In this document: piece by piece, positions 1 to 7,834 of the stretch
How positions within the stretch are numbered: position 1 is the stretch's first letter
Layout: each line of letters begins with the position of its first letter
Origin: UBA1479 sp963972065
GTDB taxonomy: Bacteria > Pseudomonadota > Alphaproteobacteria > Rhodospirillales > Casp-alpha2
Direction of reading: 5' to 3'
NCBI GenBank assembly: GCA_963972065.1
Contig: CAXAVJ010000020.1
Coordinates: 1-48,831, forward strand
Length of the DNA: 48,831 nt
Made by a program: the position numbers and the translations under genes
The notes under the pieces: model-generated
The model's input: the letters and a program-made list of their open reading frames with translations, nothing else
Told to the model about the DNA's origin: nothing
The model's database searches: none

Positions 1-688
1 GGCCCGCCGCCAGTCCCGCCGCCGCCAGGGTGCCGACCCCGGGGCCCAGAAGGGGTGCGAGCGGCACCAGGGCGGCAAACCCCAGCACCAAAGCCAGCCC
101 CGCCGCCCAAACCGGTGGCCGCCCGGCCGTCTTACCCAATCCGTCGGCCCGCGCCGGAGACAGGACAATCATCGTCGGCACCAGGGCCGCGCGGGACAAA
201 GCCCCCGCGGCGACCAGCACCAAAGCCGCCGCGCCCGGCCCGGCGAGGGACGCCAGCGCCGTCGCCTTCAGCCCCGTCGCAAACACCAGGGCCAAAACGC
301 CGAAGGTACCGATGTGGGAATCGCGCATCACGCTGAGCCGCCGGTCGCGGCCCGCGACGCCGAGCCCGTCGGCGAAATCGGCCAACCCGTCTTCGTGCAG
401 CGCCCCCGTTACCACCGCCATGACGGCGAGCGCCAGCAGGGCCGCCGCCAGCGGGTGCAGGCCCGAGCCCGCCGTCGCCAGGATCACCCCCGCCCCCAGG
501 CCGCCGACCACGGCCCCGGCCAGGGGAAAGGCCCAGGCGGCGCGGCCGAGCGCACCCGGCCCCGCGTCGTGGCGTACGGGCACCGGCAGGCGCGTGAGAA
601 AGGCGACGGCCAACAGCGCGTCGTCCCACGGCCACCGCGGGGCGGCGGGGACCGGATCGGGATCGGGGGCGGGATCGTCCGTCGCCAC
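1..688 (-). CDS. cobS: Adenosylcobinamide-GDP ribazoletransferase (cobalamin synthase), 3' end outside window
   Basis: Integral membrane enzyme that joins alpha-ribazole (or its phosphate) to adenosylcobinamide-GDP in the last steps of cobalamin assembly. The reverse-strand translation starts at a GTG (686-688) preceded by AGGAG seven bases upstream. It shows the CobS signature HEDGLADFADG about one third of the way in, followed by RRLSVMRDSHIGTFG and strongly hydrophobic, Ala/Leu-rich helices. About 229 codons are inside the window and the C-terminus runs off the left edge. cobT lies divergently 117 bp away; the two act in the same nucleotide-loop assembly branch. No competing reading frame shows family motifs. 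The identification is firm; the GTG start is likely but not proven. Confidence 0.9.
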   Translation of the reverse strand, partial: MATDDPAPDPDPVPAAPRWPWDDALLAVAFLTRLPVPVRHDAGPGALGRAAWAFPLAGAVVGGLGAGVILATAGSGLHPLAAALLALAVMAVVTGALHEDGLADFADGLGVAGRDRRLSVMRDSHIGTFGVLALVFATGLKATALASLAGPGAAALVLVAAGALSRAALVPTMIVLSPARADGLGKTAGRPPVWAAGLALVLGFAALVPLAPLLGPGVGTLAAAGLAAG

Positions 689-733
689 GGGGCAACTCCT
701 TATCGGGTCAACGGGCCGCGCAAAGGGCCGTTT

Positions 734-746
734 CGGGAAATTCCCG
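734..746. promoter_or_regulatory. Inverted repeat CGGGAA-A-TTCCCG between cobS and cobT
   Basis: A perfect 6-bp inverted repeat with a 1-bp spacer lies in the 117-bp divergent region between the cobS and cobT starts. Such a dyad could be an operator shared by both genes, but I recognise no regulator for it. The gap is too short for a full cobalamin riboswitch, and no B12-box-like sequence was recognised. Confidence 0.25.
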
Positions 747-805
747 TCACCGGCGCGGCCGATTGGGTTATATGTGACCGACCCCGGAAAAGGAAACAAG
801 ACCTC

Positions 806-1822
806 GTGCCGCAAATCGCCTCCCCGCATGATCCCGCCGCCCTGCTGACCGACCTGCCGGGGCCGGACACCGATGCCCAAGCCACCGTGCGCGCGCGCGA
901 GGCGGTACTGACCAAGCCCGCCGGATCCCTGGGCCGGCTGGAGGACATCACCGAATGGCTGGCCGCTTGGCAGGGCCGCGCCCAACCCCGCGCCGACAGA
1001 GTTCAGGCCCTGGTGTTCGCCGGCAACCACGGCGTCGCAGCCCAGGGCGTGTCCGCCTATCCGCCCGAGGTCACGGCCCAGATGGTCGCCAACTTCCAGG
1101 CCGGGGGGGCGGCCGTGAACCAGTTATGCAGCACGTTCGGCGTGGACCTTGCCGTCATCCCCCTGAATTTGGACAACCCCACCGCCGATTTCACGCAAGG
1201 CCCGGCCATGACGGCCCCCGAATTCGCCGCCGCGTTCCAGGCCGGGACGGAGGCCGTCGATGACCGGGCGGACCTTTTGTGTATCGGAGAAATGGGCATC
1301 GCCAATACCACCACCGCCGCCGCGATCTGCTTAGGCCTGTTCGGCGGCACGGGGGCGGATTGGGCCGGGCCGGGCACGGGCCTGCCGTCGGCGGGCGTGT
1401 CGGCCAAGGCGGACATCATCACCCGCGCCGTCGCGGTCAACAGGATCGATCCCACCGATGGATTGGGGGTCCTGCGGGCCCTGGGCGGGCGGGAGTTGGC
1501 GGCCATGGCCGGTGCCGTGGCCAAGGCCCGCCATCTGGGCCTGCCCGTGCTGCTTGACGGTTTCGTCGCGGGGGCTTCAGCGGCCTGTCTTCAGGCCGGG
1601 CGGCCCGGAGCCCTCGATCATTGCCGGGCGGCGCATCTGTCGGCGGAGCCGGGCCATGCGCGGCTTCTCGCGAAACTCGGCATGGCGCCGCTGCTGCAAC
1701 TGAACATGCGGTTGGGCGAGGCGTCGGGGGCGGTGTTGGCGGTGGCGCTGGTGCGGGCGGCCCTGGCTTGCCACCTGGGCATGGCGACCTTCGACAGTGC
1801 CGGCGTCAGCGGCAAGGAATAG
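806..1822 (+). CDS. cobT: Nicotinate-nucleotide--dimethylbenzimidazole phosphoribosyltransferase
   Basis: Transfers phosphoribose from nicotinate mononucleotide to 5,6-dimethylbenzimidazole, giving alpha-ribazole phosphate for the lower ligand of cobalamin; cytoplasmic. The 338-residue protein has the family's KPAGSLGRLE motif at residues 37-46, GNHGVAAQGVSAYP further on, GEMGIANTTTAAA in the middle, and the C-terminal RLGEASGA motif whose Glu (about residue 305) corresponds to the catalytic base. Length is typical (about 340-360). The open frame extends far upstream, but homology begins here; the GTG at 806 has AAAAGGA about 11 bases upstream and gives a normal N-terminus. It is divergent from cobS and converges on the EAL-like gene 17 bp beyond its stop. 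Confidence 0.93.
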   Translation: MPQIASPHDPAALLTDLPGPDTDAQATVRAREAVLTKPAGSLGRLEDITEWLAAWQGRAQPRADRVQALVFAGNHGVAAQGVSAYPPEVTAQMVANFQAGGAAVNQLCSTFGVDLAVIPLNLDNPTADFTQGPAMTAPEFAAAFQAGTEAVDDRADLLCIGEMGIANTTTAAAICLGLFGGTGADWAGPGTGLPSAGVSAKADIITRAVAVNRIDPTDGLGVLRALGGRELAAMAGAVAKARHLGLPVLLDGFVAGASAACLQAGRPGALDHCRAAHLSAEPGHARLLAKLGMAPLLQLNMRLGEASGAVLAVALVRAALACHLGMATFDSAGVSGKE

Positions 1823-1839
1823 ATCCGGGGCGGGCCCGT

Positions 1840-3147
1840 CTATTCGATCATTTCTTCCTCGTCGTCGCCGGCCGTGCCGCGCTGAATGCGATGCTTCAGC
1901 TTAAGCAGATCGCGGCGCCGGCCGTCCTCGGCGATCAGGCCTTCGATGAACCGGCCCTGGAACCGGTCAATGCCGACGGAGCGGCCGAATTCGACGGATT
2001 CACGGGTGTCGCAGCGGCACATGATCATCCGCCCGCCGCCGCCCGAGGCCGCGATCTGGCGCAGCCGTTCCTTGACGTCGTCGCCGGAATCGGCGAGGGC
2101 CGGGGTCCAGATCAGCTTGGCATGGTCACAGCCCAGTTTTTCCCGGTCGACCAGGAACATGGTCTGCATCGTCAGGCCGTCGAGCAGCACCCGATAACCC
2201 CGTTCCTGCACGTATTCCCGGGCGATCAGGAAGGCCGGCAGGTCGGAGAAGATGTCTTCCTTCTGCAACTCGATCACCATGGCGCCGCGGCGCGAGGCCG
2301 AGACGTTGTCGTCGAACACCTGGAATTCGTCGGACAGCAGGGTTTTCACATTGGCGTTGATGGAAATCTCGCCGGTGATGGTGATGGCGTCGGTCTTCGA
2401 CAGCATGGACAGCATGCGCTTATCCAGGGTTTCCGTCAGGTGATAGAACAGCCAGCGGTTGGAGGTCAGGTTGACCCCCGGCATCAGGGTTTCGCGCAAA
2501 TCGTTGATGGAGATGAACAGCTCGGAAAATTCCTGTTCGGGAATCAGCTTGCTGTCGACCTTGCAGACGAACTGGCGGCGCACGTAGTTGGACAGATCGG
2601 CGCGGCCGAGCGCGTCCTCGACCCGGGCCAGAATATCGGGGGTCAGGGGCTCGCCTTGTTCCTGCTTGGCGCGCAGCGACGAGCGCGCATCCATGCGCGA
2701 ACGCACCTTGGTCAGGCGCACTTCCTCTTCCTCGGCCAGTTCGCGGGCCAGACGCAGGATGTCGTCGTAATCGTTGACCGCGTCGTACCAGGTCGCGAAG
2801 GGCTTTTCGTGGGTCGAGACCTCGGCGATCAGGGGGTCGTCGGAAAACAGGAAGCGGACTTTCTGGACCACGGTTTCCACCTGGGGCCGGGCTTCGGCTT
2901 TGAAGGCAAAGATCAGATCGGCGCTGCGCAGGGCGAACAGCTGGCCCATGGTGGTCGAGATCAGGGGATCGAAGCTGGAGGTCGCGGCGCGGATATGCTG
3001 TTCGCGCCGGTTGAACGGGCGCAATTGCGACAGATGGACATGCACGACCTGTCGCCCGCCCCGGTGCTTTTCCAGGCGGCGCACATAGTCCAGCAGCAGG
3101 TTTTCCTGGCTGGGGATTGCTTTCTGTGCGTCGGGCGCCGTCGCCAT
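1840..3147 (-). CDS. Degenerate GGDEF-EAL-like protein (second of tandem pair)
   Basis: 435-residue soluble protein. The C-terminal half (about 195-415) follows the EAL-domain fold order: an SELF segment at the EAL position, SINAN for the family's SINLS, VIELQKEDI for LELEITE, GYRVLLDGL where active enzymes have ALDDFGTG, and MIMCRCDTRESVEFGRSVG where they have VAEGVET. One of the paired Asp residues and the Glu of the loop are missing, so phosphodiesterase activity is unlikely. The first 110 residues resemble a worn GGDEF half (ADLIFAF where GGDEFAVLL would be). The C-terminus is acidic (GDDEEEMIE). It lies 46 bp behind its paralogue on the same strand and is presumably cotranscribed. Role unknown; a scaffold or c-di-GMP-signalling partner is inference. 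Confidence 0.7.
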   Translation of the reverse strand: MATAPDAQKAIPSQENLLLDYVRRLEKHRGGRQVVHVHLSQLRPFNRREQHIRAATSSFDPLISTTMGQLFALRSADLIFAFKAEARPQVETVVQKVRFLFSDDPLIAEVSTHEKPFATWYDAVNDYDDILRLARELAEEEEVRLTKVRSRMDARSSLRAKQEQGEPLTPDILARVEDALGRADLSNYVRRQFVCKVDSKLIPEQEFSELFISINDLRETLMPGVNLTSNRWLFYHLTETLDKRMLSMLSKTDAITITGEISINANVKTLLSDEFQVFDDNVSASRRGAMVIELQKEDIFSDLPAFLIAREYVQERGYRVLLDGLTMQTMFLVDREKLGCDHAKLIWTPALADSGDDVKERLRQIAASGGGGRMIMCRCDTRESVEFGRSVGIDRFQGRFIEGLIAEDGRRRDLLKLKHRIQRGTAGDDEEEMIE

Positions 3148-3193
3148 GTTTCCGCCGTTTCCTGTTTCGTTGCCGGATGCCGGTGTTCGCGCC

Positions 3194-4465
3194 TCAGCGC
3201 GCCGCCGCCGCCCGTTCCTTCTTGATGCGCGCGCGCCGTCCCTGCGAGCGCACGGTGTCGATCAACCGGTCCATGAGGAAGCCCTGGAACCGGGTGATGC
3301 CCAGGTTCAGGCCCCATTGGATGGCCTGTTCGGAATCGACCCGGGACAGGATGATCGATTCCTTGCCGGCGTCGCGAATAATGCGGCGCAGGTCCGCGAC
3401 CTTGCTGTCGTCCTCTTCCTCGTTCTCGAATTCCGTGCCCCAGCCGACCTTGATGAAGTCGGCGCCCAGGATCGCCGGGTCGAAAAACTGCATGGACACG
3501 GGCGAAATGCCGTCGACCAGCACGCGGTATCCGTTCTGCTGCAACATGTTGCGGGCGATGGTGAAGGCGTCGACGTCGGAGAAGATGTCGATCACCTGCA
3601 TTTCGATGATGACGTTGTCCTCATGCCCGGCGACGGCGCGGTGGAAGTTCTGAAAATCGCGCGACAGCACGGTGCCGATGTTCAGATTGAGCGAGATCGG
3701 CTCGCTCATCTTCTCGAAATTGCGCCCGGCCATGTTGGCCAGGATGACCCGGTCCAGGCCCTCGGTCAGATACTGGAACAGCCAGATCGACGAGAACAGG
3801 TTGACCCCGGGGGCCACCCGCTTCTTCAGATCGCCGATGGAAATGAAGTGTTCGCGGAAGATCACACCCTCGGGCCCGTTGGCGCCGATGTGCAGGCAAA
3901 GCTGTTCGCGGATCAGGTCGTCGATGGGCACGCGCGGCAAAACCTGGCTGAGCGCCGTCAGGTGCTGCGCCGTCAGCGGCTGGCCCACGGATTTCTGTTG
4001 CGCCACCGCCTCGGCGGCCTCGCGCTTGGCGGTTTCCTCGGCCTCCAGCACCAGGGAGCCGACGACCCGCACAAAGGCACGGAAATCCTCGTTCTCCGAC
4101 AGGTCGTACCAAGTCGATAGGCGATCCTCGCCCAGGCCCGTCTCGTCGATATGGGTCAGCTGGTCTTCGGAAAAGAGCGCGCGGACCTTCTCGACGGGGT
4201 TCTCCACCTCATGCACGGGCACGGTGCGGCACAGAAGGATCTGGTCCGCGTTCTTCATCTGGAACAAGGTCGCTTCGTGCTGATTGGTCAGGTTGTCGAA
4301 ATTACGCGACGCCAGACGGATGAAATGCGGCTTGCGGTTCGAACTTTTCAGCTCCGACAAATGCAGATGCACGGCGTAATAGCCGGGCGCGCCCGCCTCC
4401 ATTCGATTGAGGCGGTCCAGCAGAAGTTTTTCCTCGAGCATATCCGGTGAAGGAATCTCGGCCAT
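3194..4465 (-). CDS. Degenerate GGDEF-EAL-like protein (first of tandem pair)
   Basis: 423-residue paralogue of the following gene, collinear over its whole length. The N-terminal part has NADQILLC at the GGDEF position. The EAL-like half has REHFISIGDL (E-H-F for E-A-L), SLNLNIG, IIEMQVIDIF, GYRVLVDGIS (only one of the two Asp) and IILSRVDSEQAIQWGLNLG where VAEGVET is expected. A Lys is kept in DFIKVGW. The C-terminus is basic (RSQGRRARIKKERAAAAR), opposite in charge to the acidic tail of its partner, which hints that the two pair up. The ATG at 4465 has GGGAG four bases upstream; the frame stays open further up but without similarity. It is the first gene of a two-gene operon with the 323-bp gap as its promoter region. 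Confidence 0.7.
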   Translation of the reverse strand: MAEIPSPDMLEEKLLLDRLNRMEAGAPGYYAVHLHLSELKSSNRKPHFIRLASRNFDNLTNQHEATLFQMKNADQILLCRTVPVHEVENPVEKVRALFSEDQLTHIDETGLGEDRLSTWYDLSENEDFRAFVRVVGSLVLEAEETAKREAAEAVAQQKSVGQPLTAQHLTALSQVLPRVPIDDLIREQLCLHIGANGPEGVIFREHFISIGDLKKRVAPGVNLFSSIWLFQYLTEGLDRVILANMAGRNFEKMSEPISLNLNIGTVLSRDFQNFHRAVAGHEDNVIIEMQVIDIFSDVDAFTIARNMLQQNGYRVLVDGISPVSMQFFDPAILGADFIKVGWGTEFENEEEDDSKVADLRRIIRDAGKESIILSRVDSEQAIQWGLNLGITRFQGFLMDRLIDTVRSQGRRARIKKERAAAAR

Positions 4466-4788
4466 GATGCTCCCGTTCGCCCCGGGCCCCGCAGGACGGA
4501 ACCCCGATATCGACAGTCGTTCCGGGAACGCTTCCCCCAGCCCCGGAAATTTCACCGCAAGCGGCAAGTTGCGCCAATGCTAAAGTGAAATCGTTAAAAA
4601 AGTCATTTCATTTCCGGCGCTTGGTTGCACGGGGTGGTCTCCGGCGGCGGCCTGCGTCAGACACCTTGACCTCGACCCGGCTTGAGGGTCATAAGCGACG
4701 GTTTCTTAATACTTGGTGGGCATTATAGATCGCGGATTTGGCGGTTTTTTGCCCGAAATGCGGCGAAATCGGAACAGGTGACCCATTC
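4466..4788. other. Divergent intergenic region (EAL-like operon / UDP-glucuronate decarboxylase)
   Basis: 323 bp without a credible gene. It holds the promoters of both divergent operons. Features seen: an AT-rich patch with the inverted repeat TGAAAT-N13-ATTTCA (4586-4610), a CGCAA-N8-TTGCG dyad near 4555-4572, and a TTGACC hexamer near 4667 facing right. A CATTATAG stretch near 4719 is a candidate -10 for the rightward gene, though its pairing with a -35 is not clear. No small ORF with a ribosome binding site and no RNA family was recognised. Confidence 0.5.
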
Positions 4789-5730
4789 ATGGCCCTACGC
4801 AAGACCATCCTCGTCACCGGCGGGGCCGGCTTTATCGGCTCGCATCTCTGCGCGCGCCTGTTGGAGTCGGGGGCCAGCGTGATCTGCGCCGACAATTTCT
4901 ATACCGGCTCCAAGGACAATATTCTGGGCCTGCTGGACCATCCCCATTTCGAGGTCATGCGCCATGACGTGACCTTTCCGCTCTATGTCGAGGTCGACGA
5001 AATCTACAATCTGGCCTGCCCGGCCTCGCCCGTGCACTACCAGTACGACCCCGTGCAGACGACCAAGACTTCCGTGCACGGCGCCATCAACATGCTGGGC
5101 CTGGCCAAGCGCACCGGCGCCAAGATTCTGCAGGCCTCCACGTCCGAGGTCTACGGCGACCCGGAAGTCCATCCGCAGACCGAAGATTACCGCGGCCGGG
5201 TCAATCCCATCGGGCCGCGCGGCTGCTATGACGAGGGCAAGCGTTGCGCCGAAACCCTGTTTTTCGATTATTACCGCCAACACAGCCTGAACATTCGGGT
5301 CGCGCGCATCTTCAACACCTACGGCCCCAACATGCATCCCAATGACGGGCGGGTGGTGTCCAACTTCATCGTCCAAGCGCTGAAAGGCGAGGACCTGACC
5401 CTCTACGGCGACGGCGGGCAGACCCGGTCGTTCTGCTATGTCGACGATCTTGCCGACGGGCTGATGCGGCTGATGAACGCGCCCGACGCCGTGACCGGGC
5501 CGATCAACCTGGGCAATCCCAACGAATTCACGATCCTGGAACTGGCCGAACTGGTGATCGAGATGACCGGCGCCAAGTCCAAGATCGTCAAGATGCCGCT
5601 GCCCCAGGACGACCCCATGCAGCGCTGCCCGGATATCTCGCTCGCCAAGGACAAACTGGGCTGGCAGCCGACCATCCAGCTGAAGGACGGCTTGGCGAAA
5701 ACCATCGCCTATTTCCAGGGAGTCCTGTAA
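4789..5730 (+). CDS. UDP-glucuronate decarboxylase (UDP-xylose synthase), extended SDR
   Basis: Converts UDP-glucuronate to UDP-xylose, using bound NAD+, for surface polysaccharide or LPS sugar synthesis; cytoplasmic. The 313-residue protein has the Rossmann motif GGAGFIGSHL at residues 11-20, the catalytic Tyr147-x3-Lys151 (YDEGK) and STS at 117-119. It also has the UXS-type stretches ADNFYTGSKDNI, NLACPASPVHYQ and ARIFNTYGPNMHPNDGRVVSNF. Length is normal for the short bacterial form. The ATG at 4789 was preferred over an upstream in-frame start because the family begins two to five residues before the first beta strand. It precedes gmhA by 41 bp, in a heptose/LPS sugar context. A related dTDP-glucose dehydratase is less likely given the PASPVHYQ segment. 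Confidence 0.88.
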   Translation: MALRKTILVTGGAGFIGSHLCARLLESGASVICADNFYTGSKDNILGLLDHPHFEVMRHDVTFPLYVEVDEIYNLACPASPVHYQYDPVQTTKTSVHGAINMLGLAKRTGAKILQASTSEVYGDPEVHPQTEDYRGRVNPIGPRGCYDEGKRCAETLFFDYYRQHSLNIRVARIFNTYGPNMHPNDGRVVSNFIVQALKGEDLTLYGDGGQTRSFCYVDDLADGLMRLMNAPDAVTGPINLGNPNEFTILELAELVIEMTGAKSKIVKMPLPQDDPMQRCPDISLAKDKLGWQPTIQLKDGLAKTIAYFQGVL

Positions 5731-5771
5731 CTGGCGACGGTCGGACAGCGGAGTAAAATAGGCTTTATGTC

Positions 5772-6368
5772 ATGAACTTGGCGGCATTTTTTGACAGTGA
5801 AATGGAAGAACACGCGGCCGTTGCCAAGGCGACCCGCGCCGCCCTGTCCGCGCCTTTCCAAGACCTCGTAACAGTCTCCGCCAAGTGCCTGAAGAACGGC
5901 GGGAAATTGTTGTTCTTCGGAAATGGGGGCAGCGCCGCCGACTGCCAACATCTGGCGACGGAACTGACCGTCCGCTACAAGACCGACCGCGCCCCGATTG
6001 CCGCCATCGCCTTGACCACGGATACCTCCGCCCTGTCGGCGATCGGCAACGACCTGGGGTTCGAACGGGTATTCGCCCGCCAGATCCAAGCCTTGGGAAA
6101 GCCCGGCGACGTGGCCATCGGGATTTCCACCTCGGGCCAAAGCCCCAATGTGCTGGAAGCTCTGCGCGCGGCACGCACCGGCGGGCTGATCGCCGCCGGC
6201 CTGAGCGGCCGCGACGGCGGCAAGATGGCCGGCCTCGCCGAGCCTTTGCTGATCGTGCCGTCGGACGTCACCGCCCGCATCCAGGAAATGCATATTACAC
6301 TTGGCCAGATGCTGTGCGGCGCGCTTGAGATCGAATTGGGCCTGGTGACATTGGACGCGGGAAAATGA
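5772..6368 (+). CDS. gmhA: D-sedoheptulose 7-phosphate isomerase
   Basis: Isomerises sedoheptulose 7-phosphate to D-glycero-D-manno-heptose 7-phosphate, the first step of ADP-heptose synthesis for the LPS inner core. The 198-residue SIS-domain protein has FFGNGGSAADCQHLATEL at residues 48-65 with the metal- and substrate-binding His60 and Glu64. It also has IGISTSGQSPNV, and EMHITLGQMLC near the C-terminus with the second catalytic Glu/His pair. Length matches the family (about 190-200). Its last four bases overlap the hldE start (ATGA), so the two are translationally coupled and their products catalyse consecutive steps. Confidence 0.95.
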   Translation: MNLAAFFDSEMEEHAAVAKATRAALSAPFQDLVTVSAKCLKNGGKLLFFGNGGSAADCQHLATELTVRYKTDRAPIAAIALTTDTSALSAIGNDLGFERVFARQIQALGKPGDVAIGISTSGQSPNVLEALRAARTGGLIAAGLSGRDGGKMAGLAEPLLIVPSDVTARIQEMHITLGQMLCGALEIELGLVTLDAGK

Positions 6369-7834
6369 CGGAACGCACGGACCTGATCGCCCTGGTCGAG
6401 GCGCTGGCGGATACCAAGGTGGTCTGTCTGGGCGACGTCATGTTGGACACTTTCGTTCATGGCGAGGTCGAGCGGATTTCCCCGGAAGCCCCGATCCCGG
6501 TGCTGCGCGTGACCGGCGAGACCCGCATGCTGGGCGGGGCCGGCAATGTGGTGCGTAACCTGGCCGCGCTGGGGGCCAAGACCCGGTTCCTGTCCGTCAT
6601 CGGCGACGACGACGCCGGGGCCGAAGTTCGCACCCTGCTGGCTCGGGAGGCCGGCGTGACGGGCGATCTCAAGACCGACGCCGGCCGCCAGACCACGATC
6701 AAGACCCGCTTTGTCGCCGGCACGCAGCAGATGCTGCGCGCCGACCGGGAAACCAACCAGGCCACGAGCGACGCGCTTCAGGCTCAATTGGCCGCCGATA
6801 CCGAGGCCGCCGTGCGCGACCACAAGGTCGTCGTGCTGTCCGATTACGGCAAGGGCGTCCTGGCCGACGCCACCCTGGCCCGCGTGATCGCCGCCGCCGG
6901 CAAGGCCGGCGCGACCGTGATCGTCGACCCCAAGGGCAACGACTACGGGCGCTACCGGGGGGCCGGGATCCTGACCCCCAACCTGAAGGAACTGGCCGCC
7001 GCCACAGGCAAACCCGTGGACACCGATGATGCCGTGATCGCCGCCGCCCGCGGGCTGGTCGACGGCCTGGGGCTGACCGCCGTGCTGGTCACCCGGTCCC
7101 GTGACGGCATGACCCTGGTGCCCGCCGAGGGCGCGGTCGTTCATCTGGCGGCGGAAGCCCAGGAAGTGTTCGATGTCTCCGGCGCCGGCGACACGGTGGT
7201 CGCGACCCTGGCCGCCTGCCTGGCCGCCGGGGCCGATCTGGGCCGTGCGGCGGCGCTCGCCAATCTTGCCGCCGGGATCGTCGTCGCCAAGGTCGGCACC
7301 GCCGTCGCCTATGCGGGCGACCTGATCGCCCAATTGCATCACCAGGATCTGAGCGACGCCGAGGCCAAGGTGCTGACCTTCGAACAGGTGCTCGACCGGG
7401 CCGCCGCCTGGCGCCGCCGGGGCCTCACGGTCGGCTTCACCAACGGCTGTTTCGATCTGCTGCATCCCGGCCATGTGTCGCTGCTGCGCCAGGCCAAAAG
7501 CCAGTGCGACCGCCTGGTCGTCGGGCTGAATTCCGATGCCTCGGTCCGGCGCCTGAAAGGTGAAGACCGCCCGGTGCAGGGCGAGGCCGCGCGGGCCGCC
7601 GTGCTGGCGTCCCTCGCCGGGGTCGACGCCGTGGTTCTGTTCGCCGAGGATACGCCGCTGACCTTGATTGAGGGCTTGTTGCCCGAGGTTCTGGTCAAGG
7701 GCGCCGATTACCGCGTCGACCAGGTTGTCGGCCGCGAGGTCGTCGAGACCGCCGGCGGGCGCGTGCATCTCGCCGATCTGGCGCCGGGACACAGCACCAC
7801 GGCGACCATCGCCCGGCTGGCCGGCCAGGGCTAA
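6365..7834 (+). CDS. hldE: Bifunctional heptose 7-phosphate kinase / heptose 1-phosphate adenylyltransferase
   Basis: Phosphorylates heptose 7-phosphate at C1 and, after dephosphorylation by GmhB (not in this window), adenylates it to ADP-heptose. The 489-residue protein has both domains. The N-terminal PfkB-type kinase (about 1-325) carries GGAGNVVRNLAALG and the anion-hole motif SGAGDTV near residue 272. The C-terminal nucleotidyltransferase (about 355-489) carries NGCFDLLHPGH with its HxGH motif near 367-370. Full length, so not split into HldA and HldC. It overlaps gmhA by four bases upstream, and its stop overlaps the stop of the convergent penicillin-binding protein gene by four bases. 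Confidence 0.96.
   Translation: MTERTDLIALVEALADTKVVCLGDVMLDTFVHGEVERISPEAPIPVLRVTGETRMLGGAGNVVRNLAALGAKTRFLSVIGDDDAGAEVRTLLAREAGVTGDLKTDAGRQTTIKTRFVAGTQQMLRADRETNQATSDALQAQLAADTEAAVRDHKVVVLSDYGKGVLADATLARVIAAAGKAGATVIVDPKGNDYGRYRGAGILTPNLKELAAATGKPVDTDDAVIAAARGLVDGLGLTAVLVTRSRDGMTLVPAEGAVVHLAAEAQEVFDVSGAGDTVVATLAACLAAGADLGRAAALANLAAGIVVAKVGTAVAYAGDLIAQLHHQDLSDAEAKVLTFEQVLDRAAAWRRRGLTVGFTNGCFDLLHPGHVSLLRQAKSQCDRLVVGLNSDASVRRLKGEDRPVQGEAARAAVLASLAGVDAVVLFAEDTPLTLIEGLLPEVLVKGADYRVDQVVGREVVETAGGRVHLADLAPGHSTTATIARLAGQG

Noticed and set aside
132..695. 187-codon open frame on the - strand over cobS
   Set aside because: Arg/Gly-rich out-of-frame reading; the neighbouring frame gives the true CobS sequence with HEDGLADFADG.
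1621..3225. 534-codon open frame on the + strand opposite the second EAL-like gene
   Set aside because: Antisense shadow; begins inside cobT in another frame and has no domain.
5975..7792. 605-codon open frame on the - strand opposite gmhA and hldE
   Set aside because: Low-complexity Gly/Gln/His-rich translation antisense to two clear enzymes.
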